Assembly (NCBI RefSeq): GCF_019417665.1
Contig: NZ_DXUU01000008.1
Location: 1 to 64,000, forward strand
DNA from: Ruminococcus sp.
Lineage (GTDB): Bacteria; Bacillota; Clostridia; Oscillospirales; Ruminococcaceae
Length of the DNA: 64,000 nt
Direction of reading: 5' to 3'
Shown here piece by piece: positions 51,591 through 60,378 of the stretch; within the stretch, counting starts at the first letter, position 1, and every line of letters starts with the position of its first letter. The notes beneath the pieces are model-generated. The model was not told the origin of the DNA. It saw nothing but the letters and a program-made list of their open reading frames with translations, and did no database searches. The position numbers and the translations under genes were made by a program.

Positions 51591-52430
51591 TTAACCCTCC
51601 AGTTCCTTCAGCTGTGCAGAAAGCTCTGCCATTGCCTGTTCATATTCTGCCTGATTCGGTGCCTTGCCGTGCCAGCCAACCTGGTTTTCCATAAAGGAAA
51701 CATCCTTACCCTTGACGCTCTTCTGAATGATGGCAACCGGCTTTCCAACGACAGTTTCTGCCTCCTGCATTGCTGCTTCGATGGAATCAAAATCATGTGC
51801 GTCCATGCGAATCACATGCCAGCCAAATGCCTCGAACTTCTCCGGAATCGGCTCCGGCGAGCAGACATCGGTGATCTTGCCATCGATCTGCAAACCATTA
51901 TTGTCCACAATGGCAACCAAAGAATCCAGCTGATAATGTGCTGCAAACATGGCAGCCTCCCAGACCTGACCTTCTTCAATCTCACCGTCACCCAGAATGG
52001 TATACACCTTATAAGCAGCATTGTCCATCTTTGCTGCCAGTGCCATACCGCAGGCAGCAGAGATGCCCTGGCCCAGAGAACCGCTGGACATATCCACACC
52101 CGGAATATGAATGCAGGGGTGTCCCTGAAGCAGTGCACCGATGTGACGCAGGGATTTCAGCTCTTCCTTGGGGAAGAAGCCACGCTCTGCCAGCGTGGAA
52201 TACAGTGCCGGTGCGCAGTGTCCCTTGGACAGCACCAGACGGTCACGGTCTGCCATATCGGGATTTTTCGGATCAACGTACATTTTTGCAAAATAGAGAT
52301 AGGTCAACGTATCACAGATCGAGAGAGAGCCACCCGGATGTCCGGACTTTGCGTTGTAGGTACCCTCAACAACACCCATTCGAATGCGGCAAGCTGTTGC
52401 CTGCAGCTGTTTTTTGGTCATTTCATCCAT
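51591..52430 (-). CDS. Transketolase, N-terminal half
   Basis: 279 residues covering the thiamine-diphosphate-binding domain: SGHPGGSLS, GSLGQGISAACGMALA and the TPP motif GDGEIEEG...DNNGLQ. The complex of two chains is usual in Clostridia and archaea. ATG 52430 has GGAGG 8 bases upstream; the frame to 52469 adds unsupported residues. Confidence 0.95.
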   Translation of the reverse strand: MDEMTKKQLQATACRIRMGVVEGTYNAKSGHPGGSLSICDTLTYLYFAKMYVDPKNPDMADRDRLVLSKGHCAPALYSTLAERGFFPKEELKSLRHIGALLQGHPCIHIPGVDMSSGSLGQGISAACGMALAAKMDNAAYKVYTILGDGEIEEGQVWEAAMFAAHYQLDSLVAIVDNNGLQIDGKITDVCSPEPIPEKFEAFGWHVIRMDAHDFDSIEAAMQEAETVVGKPVAIIQKSVKGKDVSFMENQVGWHGKAPNQAEYEQAMAELSAQLKELEG

Positions 52431-52479
52431 TCTATGAACCTCCAATGATTTTGATATGAAACCTTGCAATAATGCAAAG

Positions 52480-53298
52480 TTATTCGGAAAATCTGCATAA
52501 AATATGATCGATCAGCTCTGCAATTGCATGTGTTTCACAGGAATTTTCAAGCTGAATATCTACAATTTCTTTCACACAGGATTGTGCGTTGGACGGACAG
52601 GCACTAATATCCGCTTCGTGCAGCATTTCTAAATCGTTATCGAAATCCCCGGCTGCCACGATACGCAGCTGCGGCATATCGCACAGTGTTCGATATTTCC
52701 GCAGTGCACTTCCCTTTGTGGTGCCCTTGGGCAACATTTCATAAAATCGTGCCTCAGACTGCACAAAATCTGCACAGTCCCAGCTATGTTTCCGGAAGAA
52801 CGCTGTCAGTTCGGGCATCCGTTCCGGTGCAATGGCAAAGAGTACCTTGAGCCATCCCCCTGCCGGGATTTCCTCCGGCATCATGAGGATGGGTTCCACC
52901 TGACATATCTCCAGATGTTCCTTTTCGTATGCCGTCATGCGTGCTACATATGTGCCATTCTCCCGGAGGATCTCCGCCGAAACATCCGGGAATGCATCCA
53001 GCACTGTCCGTGTTATGGAGACCGCATCCGGCGGCAGTGTCACCGTATCCAGCATTTTCTCGGAAACCGGGTCGTATATCGCCGCACCGTTGAACAGGAT
53101 CACTGGCATATCCAGCTGCAGCTTTTGCAAATACCGCTGCGACGCCTGCAATGTTCGTCCAGTGGCGACAGCAAATTTGCCGCCTTTCTGTCGGAATTCT
53201 GTAATCGCTGCAAGATCTGCCGGAGTGATCTCCTTGCTGGCAGGCAGCAGTGTTCCGTCCAAGTCCGTGAGCAGCAGAGTGTTCTCCAGTGTTTCCAT
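52480..53298 (-). CDS. HAD-superfamily phosphatase, Cof type
   Basis: A 272-residue HAD hydrolase of the Cof/IIB group. The phosphate-accepting motif LLTDLDGTLLP (Asp pair near 11 and 13), Thr motif VATGRT, a cap domain and the late GDFDNDLEML are all seen. Such enzymes dephosphorylate sugar phosphates or flavin precursors; the substrate is not predictable. ATG 53298 has AAAGGAG 7 bases upstream. Confidence 0.9.
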   Translation of the reverse strand: METLENTLLLTDLDGTLLPASKEITPADLAAITEFRQKGGKFAVATGRTLQASQRYLQKLQLDMPVILFNGAAIYDPVSEKMLDTVTLPPDAVSITRTVLDAFPDVSAEILRENGTYVARMTAYEKEHLEICQVEPILMMPEEIPAGGWLKVLFAIAPERMPELTAFFRKHSWDCADFVQSEARFYEMLPKGTTKGSALRKYRTLCDMPQLRIVAAGDFDNDLEMLHEADISACPSNAQSCVKEIVDIQLENSCETHAIAELIDHILCRFSE

Positions 53299-53312
53299 AG
53301 GCACGCTCCTTT

Positions 53313-54227
53313 TCAGGATTTCAGTTTTCGAAGTACTTTTTCAAAATAGTCTGGCAAGGGGCTTTCGAATTCCAGATATGCGCCAGTAGTCGGATGAAGA
53401 AATCCGATCTTGGCGGCGTGGAGGCACTGCCCCTCAATGCCAGGAAACGCCTTTCCATAGACATCATCTCCCAGCACCGGATGTCCCATGTATGCCAAAT
53501 GCACACGAATCTGGTGAGTACGCCCTGTCTCCAGCCGCAGCCGCAGATGGGTGGCACGCTGATATTCTGCCAGCACCTCATAATGTGTCACGGCCGGCTT
53601 GGCATTCTTCTGGGTCACGCACATTTTTTTTCGATCTACCGGATGCCGTCCGATAGATGCCGAGATCGTTCCCGCAGACTCCCGAAAATGTCCCATTGCC
53701 ACTGCCTGGTATTCCCGTGTAAAGGTATGCGCTTGAATCTGCTCTGACAGTGCCTGGTGAGCAATATCATTTTTCGCCACCATGAGCAAGCCGCTGGTAA
53801 AGCGGTCGATACGGTGCACGATACCCGGTCGAATCACGCCGTTGATACCGGAGAGCCGTTCGCCGCAGTGATAGAGCAAAGCGTGCACCAACGTTCCCGT
53901 GGCATGTCCCGGTGCAGGATGCACCACCATTCCCTTAGGCTTATTCACCACCAGTACATCGTCATCTTCATAGACGATATCCAGGGGAATATTTTCCGGC
54001 TCCAGCGAAAGCGGTTCCGGTTCGGGCAGCACGATCTCCACCACATCGCCGCTGTGCTGGCGGTAATTCTTTGGGACAGACTTTCCATTTACGGTAATAT
54101 GTCCCTGTTCCATGCGGGATTGTAGCAGAGAACGTGTCAGAGAAACAGACTCCTGCGCTGCCAGCCATTTGTCCAGCCGTTCCCCTGCCCCTTCCGGTGG
54201 GATTTGCAAGGTCATTGTCTCAGACAT
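53313..54227 (-). CDS. Pseudouridine synthase RluD-like
   Basis: 304 residues: S4 domain (about 15-75), catalytic domain with PGIVHRIDRFTSGLLMVAKND, whose Asp is the nucleophile, and RTHQIRVHLAYMGHPVLGD. Its place after lspA is typical of the rluD gene, which modifies 23S helix 69. The motif reads RIDRFTSG rather than the commoner RLDKDTSG; the catalytic Asp is kept. It overlaps lspA by 8 bases. Confidence 0.92.
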   Translation of the reverse strand: MSETMTLQIPPEGAGERLDKWLAAQESVSLTRSLLQSRMEQGHITVNGKSVPKNYRQHSGDVVEIVLPEPEPLSLEPENIPLDIVYEDDDVLVVNKPKGMVVHPAPGHATGTLVHALLYHCGERLSGINGVIRPGIVHRIDRFTSGLLMVAKNDIAHQALSEQIQAHTFTREYQAVAMGHFRESAGTISASIGRHPVDRKKMCVTQKNAKPAVTHYEVLAEYQRATHLRLRLETGRTHQIRVHLAYMGHPVLGDDVYGKAFPGIEGQCLHAAKIGFLHPTTGAYLEFESPLPDYFEKVLRKLKS

Positions 54228-54747
54228 TCTCCGACTCCTTTTCGGCAGTTCCGGATACAGTGCCCTCTTTCCCCTGCTTTTCCAGCTTTGGGTCGATCAG
54301 GAAGAAGTACAGAGCAAAGAGAATCACGCCGATGACGACGCAGCAGTCTGCGAAGTTGAAAACGGCAAAGTGAAACAGCTTGACGTCCAGATAATCCACC
54401 ACAAGTCCGCCCCGGAATATCCGGTCGATGAGATTCCCAATGCCGCCGCCGATAATCAACGTCAGACTCGCCGTCAGAAGTTTCGATCGTTTTCCCCGGT
54501 GAATGAGCCAGTAGATACAAACTCCCATTAAAGCAGACGTCAGCACGATCAGCAGCCAGCGCATTCCCGAAAAGCTGCTAAACACAGCACCGTCATTTTC
54601 CAGATAACGCAGCCCCAGAATCTCCGTGTCACCGAAATGCAGAAACTGCATTTCCCCCACGGGCTTTAATTCCTGAATTGCCCAGTATTTTATCAGCTGA
54701 TCAATGACAGTCAGCAAAATAATTCCAATCAATGCAACGATCAGCAC
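54220..54747 (-). CDS. lspA: Lipoprotein signal peptidase II
   Basis: Aspartyl protease that cleaves prolipoproteins. 175 residues with four membrane spans; catalytic Asp residues in GNLIDRIFRG and FNFADCC. GTG at 54747 has GAAAGGA 7 bases upstream and opens the first membrane span; the longer frame to 54861 overlaps ileS and is not supported. Confidence 0.95.
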   Translation of the reverse strand: MLIVALIGIILLTVIDQLIKYWAIQELKPVGEMQFLHFGDTEILGLRYLENDGAVFSSFSGMRWLLIVLTSALMGVCIYWLIHRGKRSKLLTASLTLIIGGGIGNLIDRIFRGGLVVDYLDVKLFHFAVFNFADCCVVIGVILFALYFFLIDPKLEKQGKEGTVSGTAEKESENV

Positions 54748-54764
54748 AAATGATTCCTTTCCCG

Positions 54765-57545
54765 TCAGGACTCCGATACAACCGAAGCGCAGCGTGCGCA
54801 AAGGGTCGGATGTGCAGCATTCTTGCCCACACTGTCCAGATACATCCAGCAGCGCTCGCACTTTTCTCCGGAAGCACGTTCCACTGTATAAGTTGTCTCA
54901 CCGGCGTCTGCCTTGACTACACTGACAGAAGAAACGATCAGCACCTTGGCAAGCACATCAGCTGCCTCAGACAAAATCGCATATTGAGCATCATCTGCAA
55001 CGGAAATGGTCACAGCTGCTTCCAGAGACTTGCCGATGAGTTTTTCGTTACGCTTTTCCTCCAACACCTTGTTGACATCCATACGAGTCTGATAAATCAG
55101 CTCCCACTTTGCCAGGAAAGCTGCATCCTCAGTGATACCGCTTGCCTTGGGCATTTCGTTCAGGAATACGCTCTTGGCATCATCCTCCGCAGAATGGGGC
55201 AGATACAACCAGATCTCCTCTGCCGTAAAGGAGAGGATGGGTGCGATCAGACGTGTGATGGCACTCAAGATACGGTACATGGCAGTCTGTGCCGCACGGC
55301 GTTCTACAGAATGCTCTGCCTCGCAGTACAGGCGATCTTTTATGATATCCAGATAGAAGTTGGACAGATCTGTGGTGCAGTAATTATGAATGGCGTGGAA
55401 TACCACATGGAAATCAAAGGATTCGTAGCCCTCATGCACCTTTTCAATGACGCTGTCCAGACGCATCAGTGCCCAGCGATCCAGTTCCAACAGCTGATCA
55501 TCAGATACACTGTCACGATCCGGGTGGAAGCCGTCGCCGTTGCCCAGGTTACCCAAGATATAACGGGCAGTATTACGAATCTTCTTGTATGCATCCGACA
55601 GCTGTCCCAGAATCTCCTTGGAGATGCGAATGTCGGAATGATAATCAGAGGAAGCCACCCACAGACGCAGGATATCTGCGCCGTACTGCTTCACGATCTC
55701 GTCAGGCATAATGCCGTTGCCCAGGGACTTAGACATCTTTCTGCCCTCGCCGTCAACCACCCAGCCGTGAGTGCAGACAGCCTTATAGGGTGCCGTGCCC
55801 TTATATACCACGGAGGTCAGCAGAGAGGACTGGAACCAGCCGCGATACTGGTCAGCGCCTTCCAGATACAAGTCAGCCGGCCACTGCAGGCAGTCGTACT
55901 GTTCCATGACAGCCGAGTGGGAAACACCGCTGTCGAACCATACGTCCATGATATCGAATTCCTTGGTGAACTCCTTGCAGCCGCATTCGCACTGTACTTC
56001 CGGAGACAGGAATTCCGACAGTTCCTTTGTCCACCATGCGTCAGCGCCTTCCTTCCGGAACAGGTTCGCAATGTCACGGATGGTGGTATCGTTGACGATG
56101 GGCTTCTTGCAGTCCTTACAGTAAATGATCGGAATCGGTACGCCCCAGGTACGCTGACGGGAAATACACCAGTCACTACGGTCACGTACCATTCCCTTGA
56201 TACGATCCTCGCCCCATTCCGGAATCCAGCGGACGTTTTCGATTGCCTGAATGGCTTCATCTTTAAAGCCGTTTACGGAGCAGAACCACTGTTCTGTTGC
56301 ACGGTAAATAATGGGCTGGTGGCAGCGCCAGCAGTGGGGATACTGGTGGACGATCTTTTCCGTTGCCAGCATTGCGCCCAGTTCTGTCAGCTTCGCTGCA
56401 ATCGCCTTGTTGGCTTCGTCCGTATCCATTCCCGCAAATTCGCCGGCTTCTTCTGTCTGACGACCCTTATCGTCTACGCAAACGAGAATACCGATATCGT
56501 CGTAATTTTTGCAGACTTCAAAGTCCTCTACGCCGTAGCCTGGTGCGGTATGTACACAGCCAGTTCCGCTTTCCAAAGTGACATGATCACCCACAATGAC
56601 CGGGGAAAGACGGTCGTACAGCGGATGCTTTGTCTTGATATGCTCCAGGTCGCTGCCCAGGAATGTGCCTACCATCTCGTATTCGGTAATACCAGCGGCC
56701 TTCATGGTAGCAGAAACCAGTTCTGTTGCCATGCAGTAGTATTCCTCGCCCACCTTTACCAGTGTATACTCATAGGACGGACCAACACAGATCGCCAGGT
56801 TACCCGGAATTGTCCATGTGGTGGTCGTCCAGATGACGAAATACACCTGTTCCTTGGCAATACCCAAATCTGTAAACAGACCTTTGTCGTCTGTCACCTG
56901 GAATTTCACATAGATGGAGTAGCAGGGATCGTTCTCATACTCGATCTCCGCCTCTGCCAGAGCAGTATTACAGTCTGGGCACCAGTAAACGGGCTTCAGA
57001 CCCTTGTACATGTAGCCACGCTTTGCCATTTCGCCGAATACTTCCACCTGACGTGCTTCGTACTCCGGCTTCAGGGTAAGATACGGATCGCAGTAATGCC
57101 CCAGACTGCCCAGCCGCTTGAACTGTGCCATCTGATTCTTGACATGCATCATGGCAAAATCCTTGCAGTGCTTGCGCAGCTCTACCGGTGAAATAGCGCC
57201 ATTTTCCACGCCGATAGACTTCATAGCTTTCAGCTCAATAGGCAGACCGTGTGTATCCCAGCCCGGTACATAGGGTGCACAAAAGCCGCTCATATTCTTA
57301 TACTTGATAATGAAATCCTTGAGCGTCTTGTTGAGCGCTGTACCCAAGTGGATCTCACCGTTGGCATAGGGAGGACCGTCATGGAGAATATAGCGAGGCT
57401 TTCCCTCATTCTTGGCAATCATTGCCTCATACAGGTTCTCGTCCTCCCATTTCTGCAAGGTATCCGGTTCCCGTTTCGGCAGATTTCCACGCATGGGAAA
57501 ATCTGTTTTCGGCAAATTAATGGTAGTATTATAATCCTGTGACAT
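54765..57545 (-). CDS. ileS: Isoleucyl-tRNA synthetase
   Basis: Charges tRNA(Ile). 926 residues, class I synthetase. The HIGH-type motif is GEIHLGTALNK (fourth position Thr rather than His), the KMSKS loop is RKMSKSLGNG, the large editing domain lies between, and the C-terminus carries a four-Cys zinc site (CERC...CARC). There is no T-box leader, unlike many Gram-positive ileS genes. The start follows divIVA by 51 bases, in which a hairpin separates AAAGGAG from the ATG. Confidence 0.97.
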   Translation of the reverse strand: MSQDYNTTINLPKTDFPMRGNLPKREPDTLQKWEDENLYEAMIAKNEGKPRYILHDGPPYANGEIHLGTALNKTLKDFIIKYKNMSGFCAPYVPGWDTHGLPIELKAMKSIGVENGAISPVELRKHCKDFAMMHVKNQMAQFKRLGSLGHYCDPYLTLKPEYEARQVEVFGEMAKRGYMYKGLKPVYWCPDCNTALAEAEIEYENDPCYSIYVKFQVTDDKGLFTDLGIAKEQVYFVIWTTTTWTIPGNLAICVGPSYEYTLVKVGEEYYCMATELVSATMKAAGITEYEMVGTFLGSDLEHIKTKHPLYDRLSPVIVGDHVTLESGTGCVHTAPGYGVEDFEVCKNYDDIGILVCVDDKGRQTEEAGEFAGMDTDEANKAIAAKLTELGAMLATEKIVHQYPHCWRCHQPIIYRATEQWFCSVNGFKDEAIQAIENVRWIPEWGEDRIKGMVRDRSDWCISRQRTWGVPIPIIYCKDCKKPIVNDTTIRDIANLFRKEGADAWWTKELSEFLSPEVQCECGCKEFTKEFDIMDVWFDSGVSHSAVMEQYDCLQWPADLYLEGADQYRGWFQSSLLTSVVYKGTAPYKAVCTHGWVVDGEGRKMSKSLGNGIMPDEIVKQYGADILRLWVASSDYHSDIRISKEILGQLSDAYKKIRNTARYILGNLGNGDGFHPDRDSVSDDQLLELDRWALMRLDSVIEKVHEGYESFDFHVVFHAIHNYCTTDLSNFYLDIIKDRLYCEAEHSVERRAAQTAMYRILSAITRLIAPILSFTAEEIWLYLPHSAEDDAKSVFLNEMPKASGITEDAAFLAKWELIYQTRMDVNKVLEEKRNEKLIGKSLEAAVTISVADDAQYAILSEAADVLAKVLIVSSVSVVKADAGETTYTVERASGEKCERCWMYLDSVGKNAAHPTLCARCASVVSES

Positions 57546-57588
57546 AGCTTGATCCGGCTTTTCCCCGCAGGCAAAAAGCCGCTCCTTT
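57543..57588 (-). promoter_or_regulatory. Hairpin-bridged ribosome binding site of ileS
   Basis: Minus strand: AAAGGAG (57588-57582), at zero gap CGGCTTTT (57581-57574), an 11-base loop, AAAAGCCG (57562-57555), then GATCAAGCT and the ATG. The perfect 8-bp stem reduces the SD-ATG distance from 36 to 9 bases. No other usable SD is seen near the ATG. It is not a terminator, as no T-run follows. Confidence 0.65.
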
Positions 57589-57596
57589 CCCTGAAA

Positions 57597-58241
57597 TTAG
57601 TCTTTGTCCTGCAGATCTCCGAACCGGGAGTCATATGCGCCCTGGATGGTCTTTGCAGAGAACTGTGCAGAAGCAAACGGATCCGATGCAGACGGTGCTG
57701 TCACATCTTCTTCCGGCATCTTCGGTGCTTCTGCCTCTTCTGAAACGCCGAAGGTATCATCATCCTCTTCCGGCATTGCAGAGAGCATATTCAGATGCTC
57801 TTTATACATATCAAAGAGCGCCTTCTTGAAATCAGCGACCTGTTTTTTAGCAGCAGCCAACTTCTTGTGAGCCTCTTCAATTTCCGCTTCATTCTTTTCG
57901 ATGAGTGCGTCATGCTGTACGGTCACCTCATCCATCATTGCATCCGCCTTTTCCTTTGCTTTTGCAATGATTTCCTCCGCCTGTGCATTTGCATCGGCAA
58001 TGATCCGGTGTCCTTCTTTCTGTGCACCGAGCAGCGCATCCTTCAGCGCATCCTCGTCACGCATGTATTCCCGCACCTTGTCCGCCAGAACCTGGATTTT
58101 ATTATTGCTGTCCTCCAGCTCCCGCTGCGCGATCTCGACTTCTTCCTCCAGTTTGTTCAGGAATTCGTCGATATCCTCCTGCTTATATCCAAAAGCAGCC
58201 TTTTCGAACCGAAGTTCATGGATTTCACTTGCGCTAATCAT
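57597..58241 (-). CDS. divIVA: DivIVA domain protein
   Basis: Coiled-coil scaffold that marks curved membrane at poles and septa. 214 residues: membrane-binding start ASEIHELRFEKAAFGYKQED (Phe/Lys-rich loop), two long coiled-coil stretches (about 25-70 and 80-145) and an acidic, Pro/Ser-rich tail. It follows ylmH in the division cluster. Confidence 0.93.
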   Translation of the reverse strand: MISASEIHELRFEKAAFGYKQEDIDEFLNKLEEEVEIAQRELEDSNNKIQVLADKVREYMRDEDALKDALLGAQKEGHRIIADANAQAEEIIAKAKEKADAMMDEVTVQHDALIEKNEAEIEEAHKKLAAAKKQVADFKKALFDMYKEHLNMLSAMPEEDDDTFGVSEEAEAPKMPEEDVTAPSASDPFASAQFSAKTIQGAYDSRFGDLQDKD

Positions 58242-58254
58242 AAGGTATCTCCTC

Positions 58255-59022
58255 TCACTGATATTTTTGTATCGTTATATGATATCTCCCTTTCCGGGTC
58301 GTGCCATCCATGGATTCCAGCAGAAATTTGCCGTATCCCCGGATGGAAAACACATCCCCGATCTGCATGGATGCAGAAGGAGTCTCAATCGCTGCATGAC
58401 GGCAGGTCAGCCTTCCCTGTCGAATAAGCTGCACTGCCTTTTCCCGGCTCAGGCGTGTGACAAAAGCCACCACTGTGTCTGCACGCAGAGATGCCACAGT
58501 GCCGTTCAGCGTCAGAAACGCCGTATTTGCCGACAGACACGCTGGCTCATTTTCCGTCACACTGACGCCAACTTTTCCCACCTGGTGCACCTCCTGCACA
58601 ATGATAGGGGCAACATGGGCGCACACAAACGCTTGGGTCATGCGGGCATCGATGAGAATATCCCCCACCGTGCCTCGCTCCAGGTTACACGCCATAAAAG
58701 CACCCAGAAAATCACGATGCTCCGGCGGTTTTGCTGCCCGATAGGAAAAGGTCAGGCATTGTATAGGAAACTGTTCCCGGGTCACCGAGATCCATTCCGG
58801 CGCAAAGCAAAGCAATACACGCCGGGCATGTTCCACGCCGCCCCACATGGTACAGGTGACACCGGCGGCATGGGCAATGGCTTCTGCCATAACGCCATCT
58901 TCCTGAGGCACAAAATCTGTGAAATAGGGACGGCTATCCCGGTCACAGCGTGCCGCCAAGTCGTTCCAGTGGGCTTTCATGAGCTGTACAGGGTCAGAGC
59001 CTTTGCAATCTGACATACCCAT
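58255..59022 (-). CDS. ylmH: YlmH family RNA-binding protein
   Basis: A 255-residue protein of the division-cluster YlmH family, with a C-terminal S4 RNA-binding domain (about 180-245; LSREKAVQLIRQGRL, then IRGYGKF). B. subtilis YlmH has been linked to ribosome-associated quality control and stalled-peptide tailing. The ATG at 59022 has no clear ribosome site; ATG 59016 (MSDCKGSD) is an alternative start. It lies 14 bases after sepF. Confidence 0.9.
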   Translation of the reverse strand: MGMSDCKGSDPVQLMKAHWNDLAARCDRDSRPYFTDFVPQEDGVMAEAIAHAAGVTCTMWGGVEHARRVLLCFAPEWISVTREQFPIQCLTFSYRAAKPPEHRDFLGAFMACNLERGTVGDILIDARMTQAFVCAHVAPIIVQEVHQVGKVGVSVTENEPACLSANTAFLTLNGTVASLRADTVVAFVTRLSREKAVQLIRQGRLTCRHAAIETPSASMQIGDVFSIRGYGKFLLESMDGTTRKGRYHITIQKYQ

Positions 59023-59036
59023 ACTTGTCCGGGAAA

Positions 59037-59519
59037 TTAAACCAGACCGCTGTCCTGAAGTTCACCCACGATGCTGTCGCCGTCAAAGCCGACGTTCTGA
59101 GGAATAATCAGGAATGTCTGATTTGCAATAGGTTTGATTCTGCCGTGCATGGAATATGCTGCGCCCACAACAAAATCGATGATCCGGCGCTTTTCGTCGT
59201 CATTGATGCCCTCCAAGTTTAGGACAACTGTCTTGTTCTGCATCAGATAGTCAGCTACTTTCTTGGAATCCGAAGTGTATGCAGTTGCCTTTACCAGCAC
59301 CACCTGAAACTGTGCAGTCGCCTTGATAGTAGCATATCGTTCGTTTCTGCGCTCACGGCCTTCGTCATAAGACGCCGGTCTGGAATAGCTGGTGGGTGCA
59401 GACGCAGCAGACGAAGCACCTGCAGAAGGCTCCTCTTCCGGTGCAGTCATATTGGAAGTCTCCGGCTCATTCTCATCTGCCGGCATAAAAAAATCTTTCA
59501 AGCTGTCTAATACGTTCAT
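59037..59519 (-). CDS. sepF: Cell division protein SepF
   Basis: Membrane-associated partner of FtsZ that aligns the septal ring. 160 residues: an amphipathic N-terminus (MNVLDSLKDFF) for membrane binding, an acidic Ser/Ala-rich linker, and the compact domain with KTVVLNLEGINDDEKRRIIDFV and GAAYSMHGRIKPI. ATG 59519 has GGAGA upstream. Confidence 0.95.
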   Translation of the reverse strand: MNVLDSLKDFFMPADENEPETSNMTAPEEEPSAGASSAASAPTSYSRPASYDEGRERRNERYATIKATAQFQVVLVKATAYTSDSKKVADYLMQNKTVVLNLEGINDDEKRRIIDFVVGAAYSMHGRIKPIANQTFLIIPQNVGFDGDSIVGELQDSGLV

Positions 59520-59685
59520 AATACTCTCCATTCTCCGCACAAGTTGATATTACAGACAGCACCGTGGAGCGTGCGGTTACGATGTGTCCTTTTCATCTCA
59601 CACATTAGGATGGCGGATGTAATTTACGGAAGGTCTTTACCCATAAAAATTTTATAATATTTGCATATTTCTACAGGAATAGATT

Positions 59686-60378
59686 CTAATACTTTCTCGC
59701 TCCGAACAAGGCGGAACCGATCCGGACAAGTGTCGAACCATAACGAATGGCGGCGGCATAATCTCCCGACATTCCCATCGACAAGATGTCCATATCTATA
59801 TTATCCATTTTTTTGGACGAAATGTCAAGATAAAGTTGTTGCATTTGGCAAAGAAATTTTTCATTTTCCCCTGCTGGTGGGATGGTCATAAGCCCACATA
59901 CATGAACAGAGGATAATTGCCCTATCTCTAATAATAGCTTTTCCAGCTGTTCCGGTGCAACGCCGCTTTTGGATGCCTCTCTACCCACGTTCACCTCAAT
60001 GAGAATATCCTGCACCTTCTGAACTCGCGCCGCATGGCGGTCGATCTCCGCAGCAAGGCGAAAGCTGTCTACGGAATGGATCAGTGTCATATCCTCAATG
60101 ATATATTTCACTTTATTGCTTTGGAGATGCCCGATGAAGTGCACCTCTGCTTCCGGCAGATAGAACTCCTTTTTGGACAAGAATTCCTGAACACGGTTTT
60201 CTCCCAGCGTCCGGATACCGCAGCCAATGGCGTGATTCACCGCCTCAGGCGCAACCGTTTTGGTGACTGCCATAAGAATGATTTTTTCTTCAGGTTTACG
60301 GTATTTCGCCTTTGCCTCTTCTATCTCATAGATGATCCGTCTGTAATTTTCATCGATATACCCAAAGTTAGTTTCCAT
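59686..60378 (-). CDS. PLP homeostasis protein, YggS family
   Basis: A 230-residue alanine-racemase-like single barrel that binds pyridoxal phosphate and keeps its level balanced; no catalytic activity is known. PLP Lys in ILMAVTKTV (near 35), then ENRVQEFLSKK and the phosphate loop GMSGDYAAAI. ATG 60378 has AAGGGA 9 bases upstream. It overlaps the previous gene by 11 bases. Confidence 0.95.
   Translation of the reverse strand: METNFGYIDENYRRIIYEIEEAKAKYRKPEEKIILMAVTKTVAPEAVNHAIGCGIRTLGENRVQEFLSKKEFYLPEAEVHFIGHLQSNKVKYIIEDMTLIHSVDSFRLAAEIDRHAARVQKVQDILIEVNVGREASKSGVAPEQLEKLLLEIGQLSSVHVCGLMTIPPAGENEKFLCQMQQLYLDISSKKMDNIDMDILSMGMSGDYAAAIRYGSTLVRIGSALFGARKY

Noticed and set aside
54732..57191. 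An 819-codon open frame on the plus strand, antisense to ileS
   Set aside because: It mirrors the codon pattern of ileS, has no ribosome site or recognisable domain, and ileS is certain.
54765..57545. HLGT in place of the usual HIGH as a sign of a defective IleRS
   Set aside because: The rest of the motif, KMSKS and zinc site are intact, and I recall the same substitution in other clostridial IleRS proteins.
57555..57581. Terminator between divIVA and ileS
   Set aside because: The stem is followed by GATCAAGCT on the minus strand, not by T residues.
57546..57596. T-box riboswitch upstream of ileS
   Set aside because: Only 51 bases separate divIVA and ileS; no T-box sequence or specifier loop fits. 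The hairpin there is too small and has no T-run.
59022..59064. A fourth hairpin-bridged SD at ylmH
   Set aside because: GTCTGG and CCGGAC can pair with 10 bases left to ATG 59016, but the SD-like AGGA is not adjacent to the stem and is weak, so it does not match the other three well enough.
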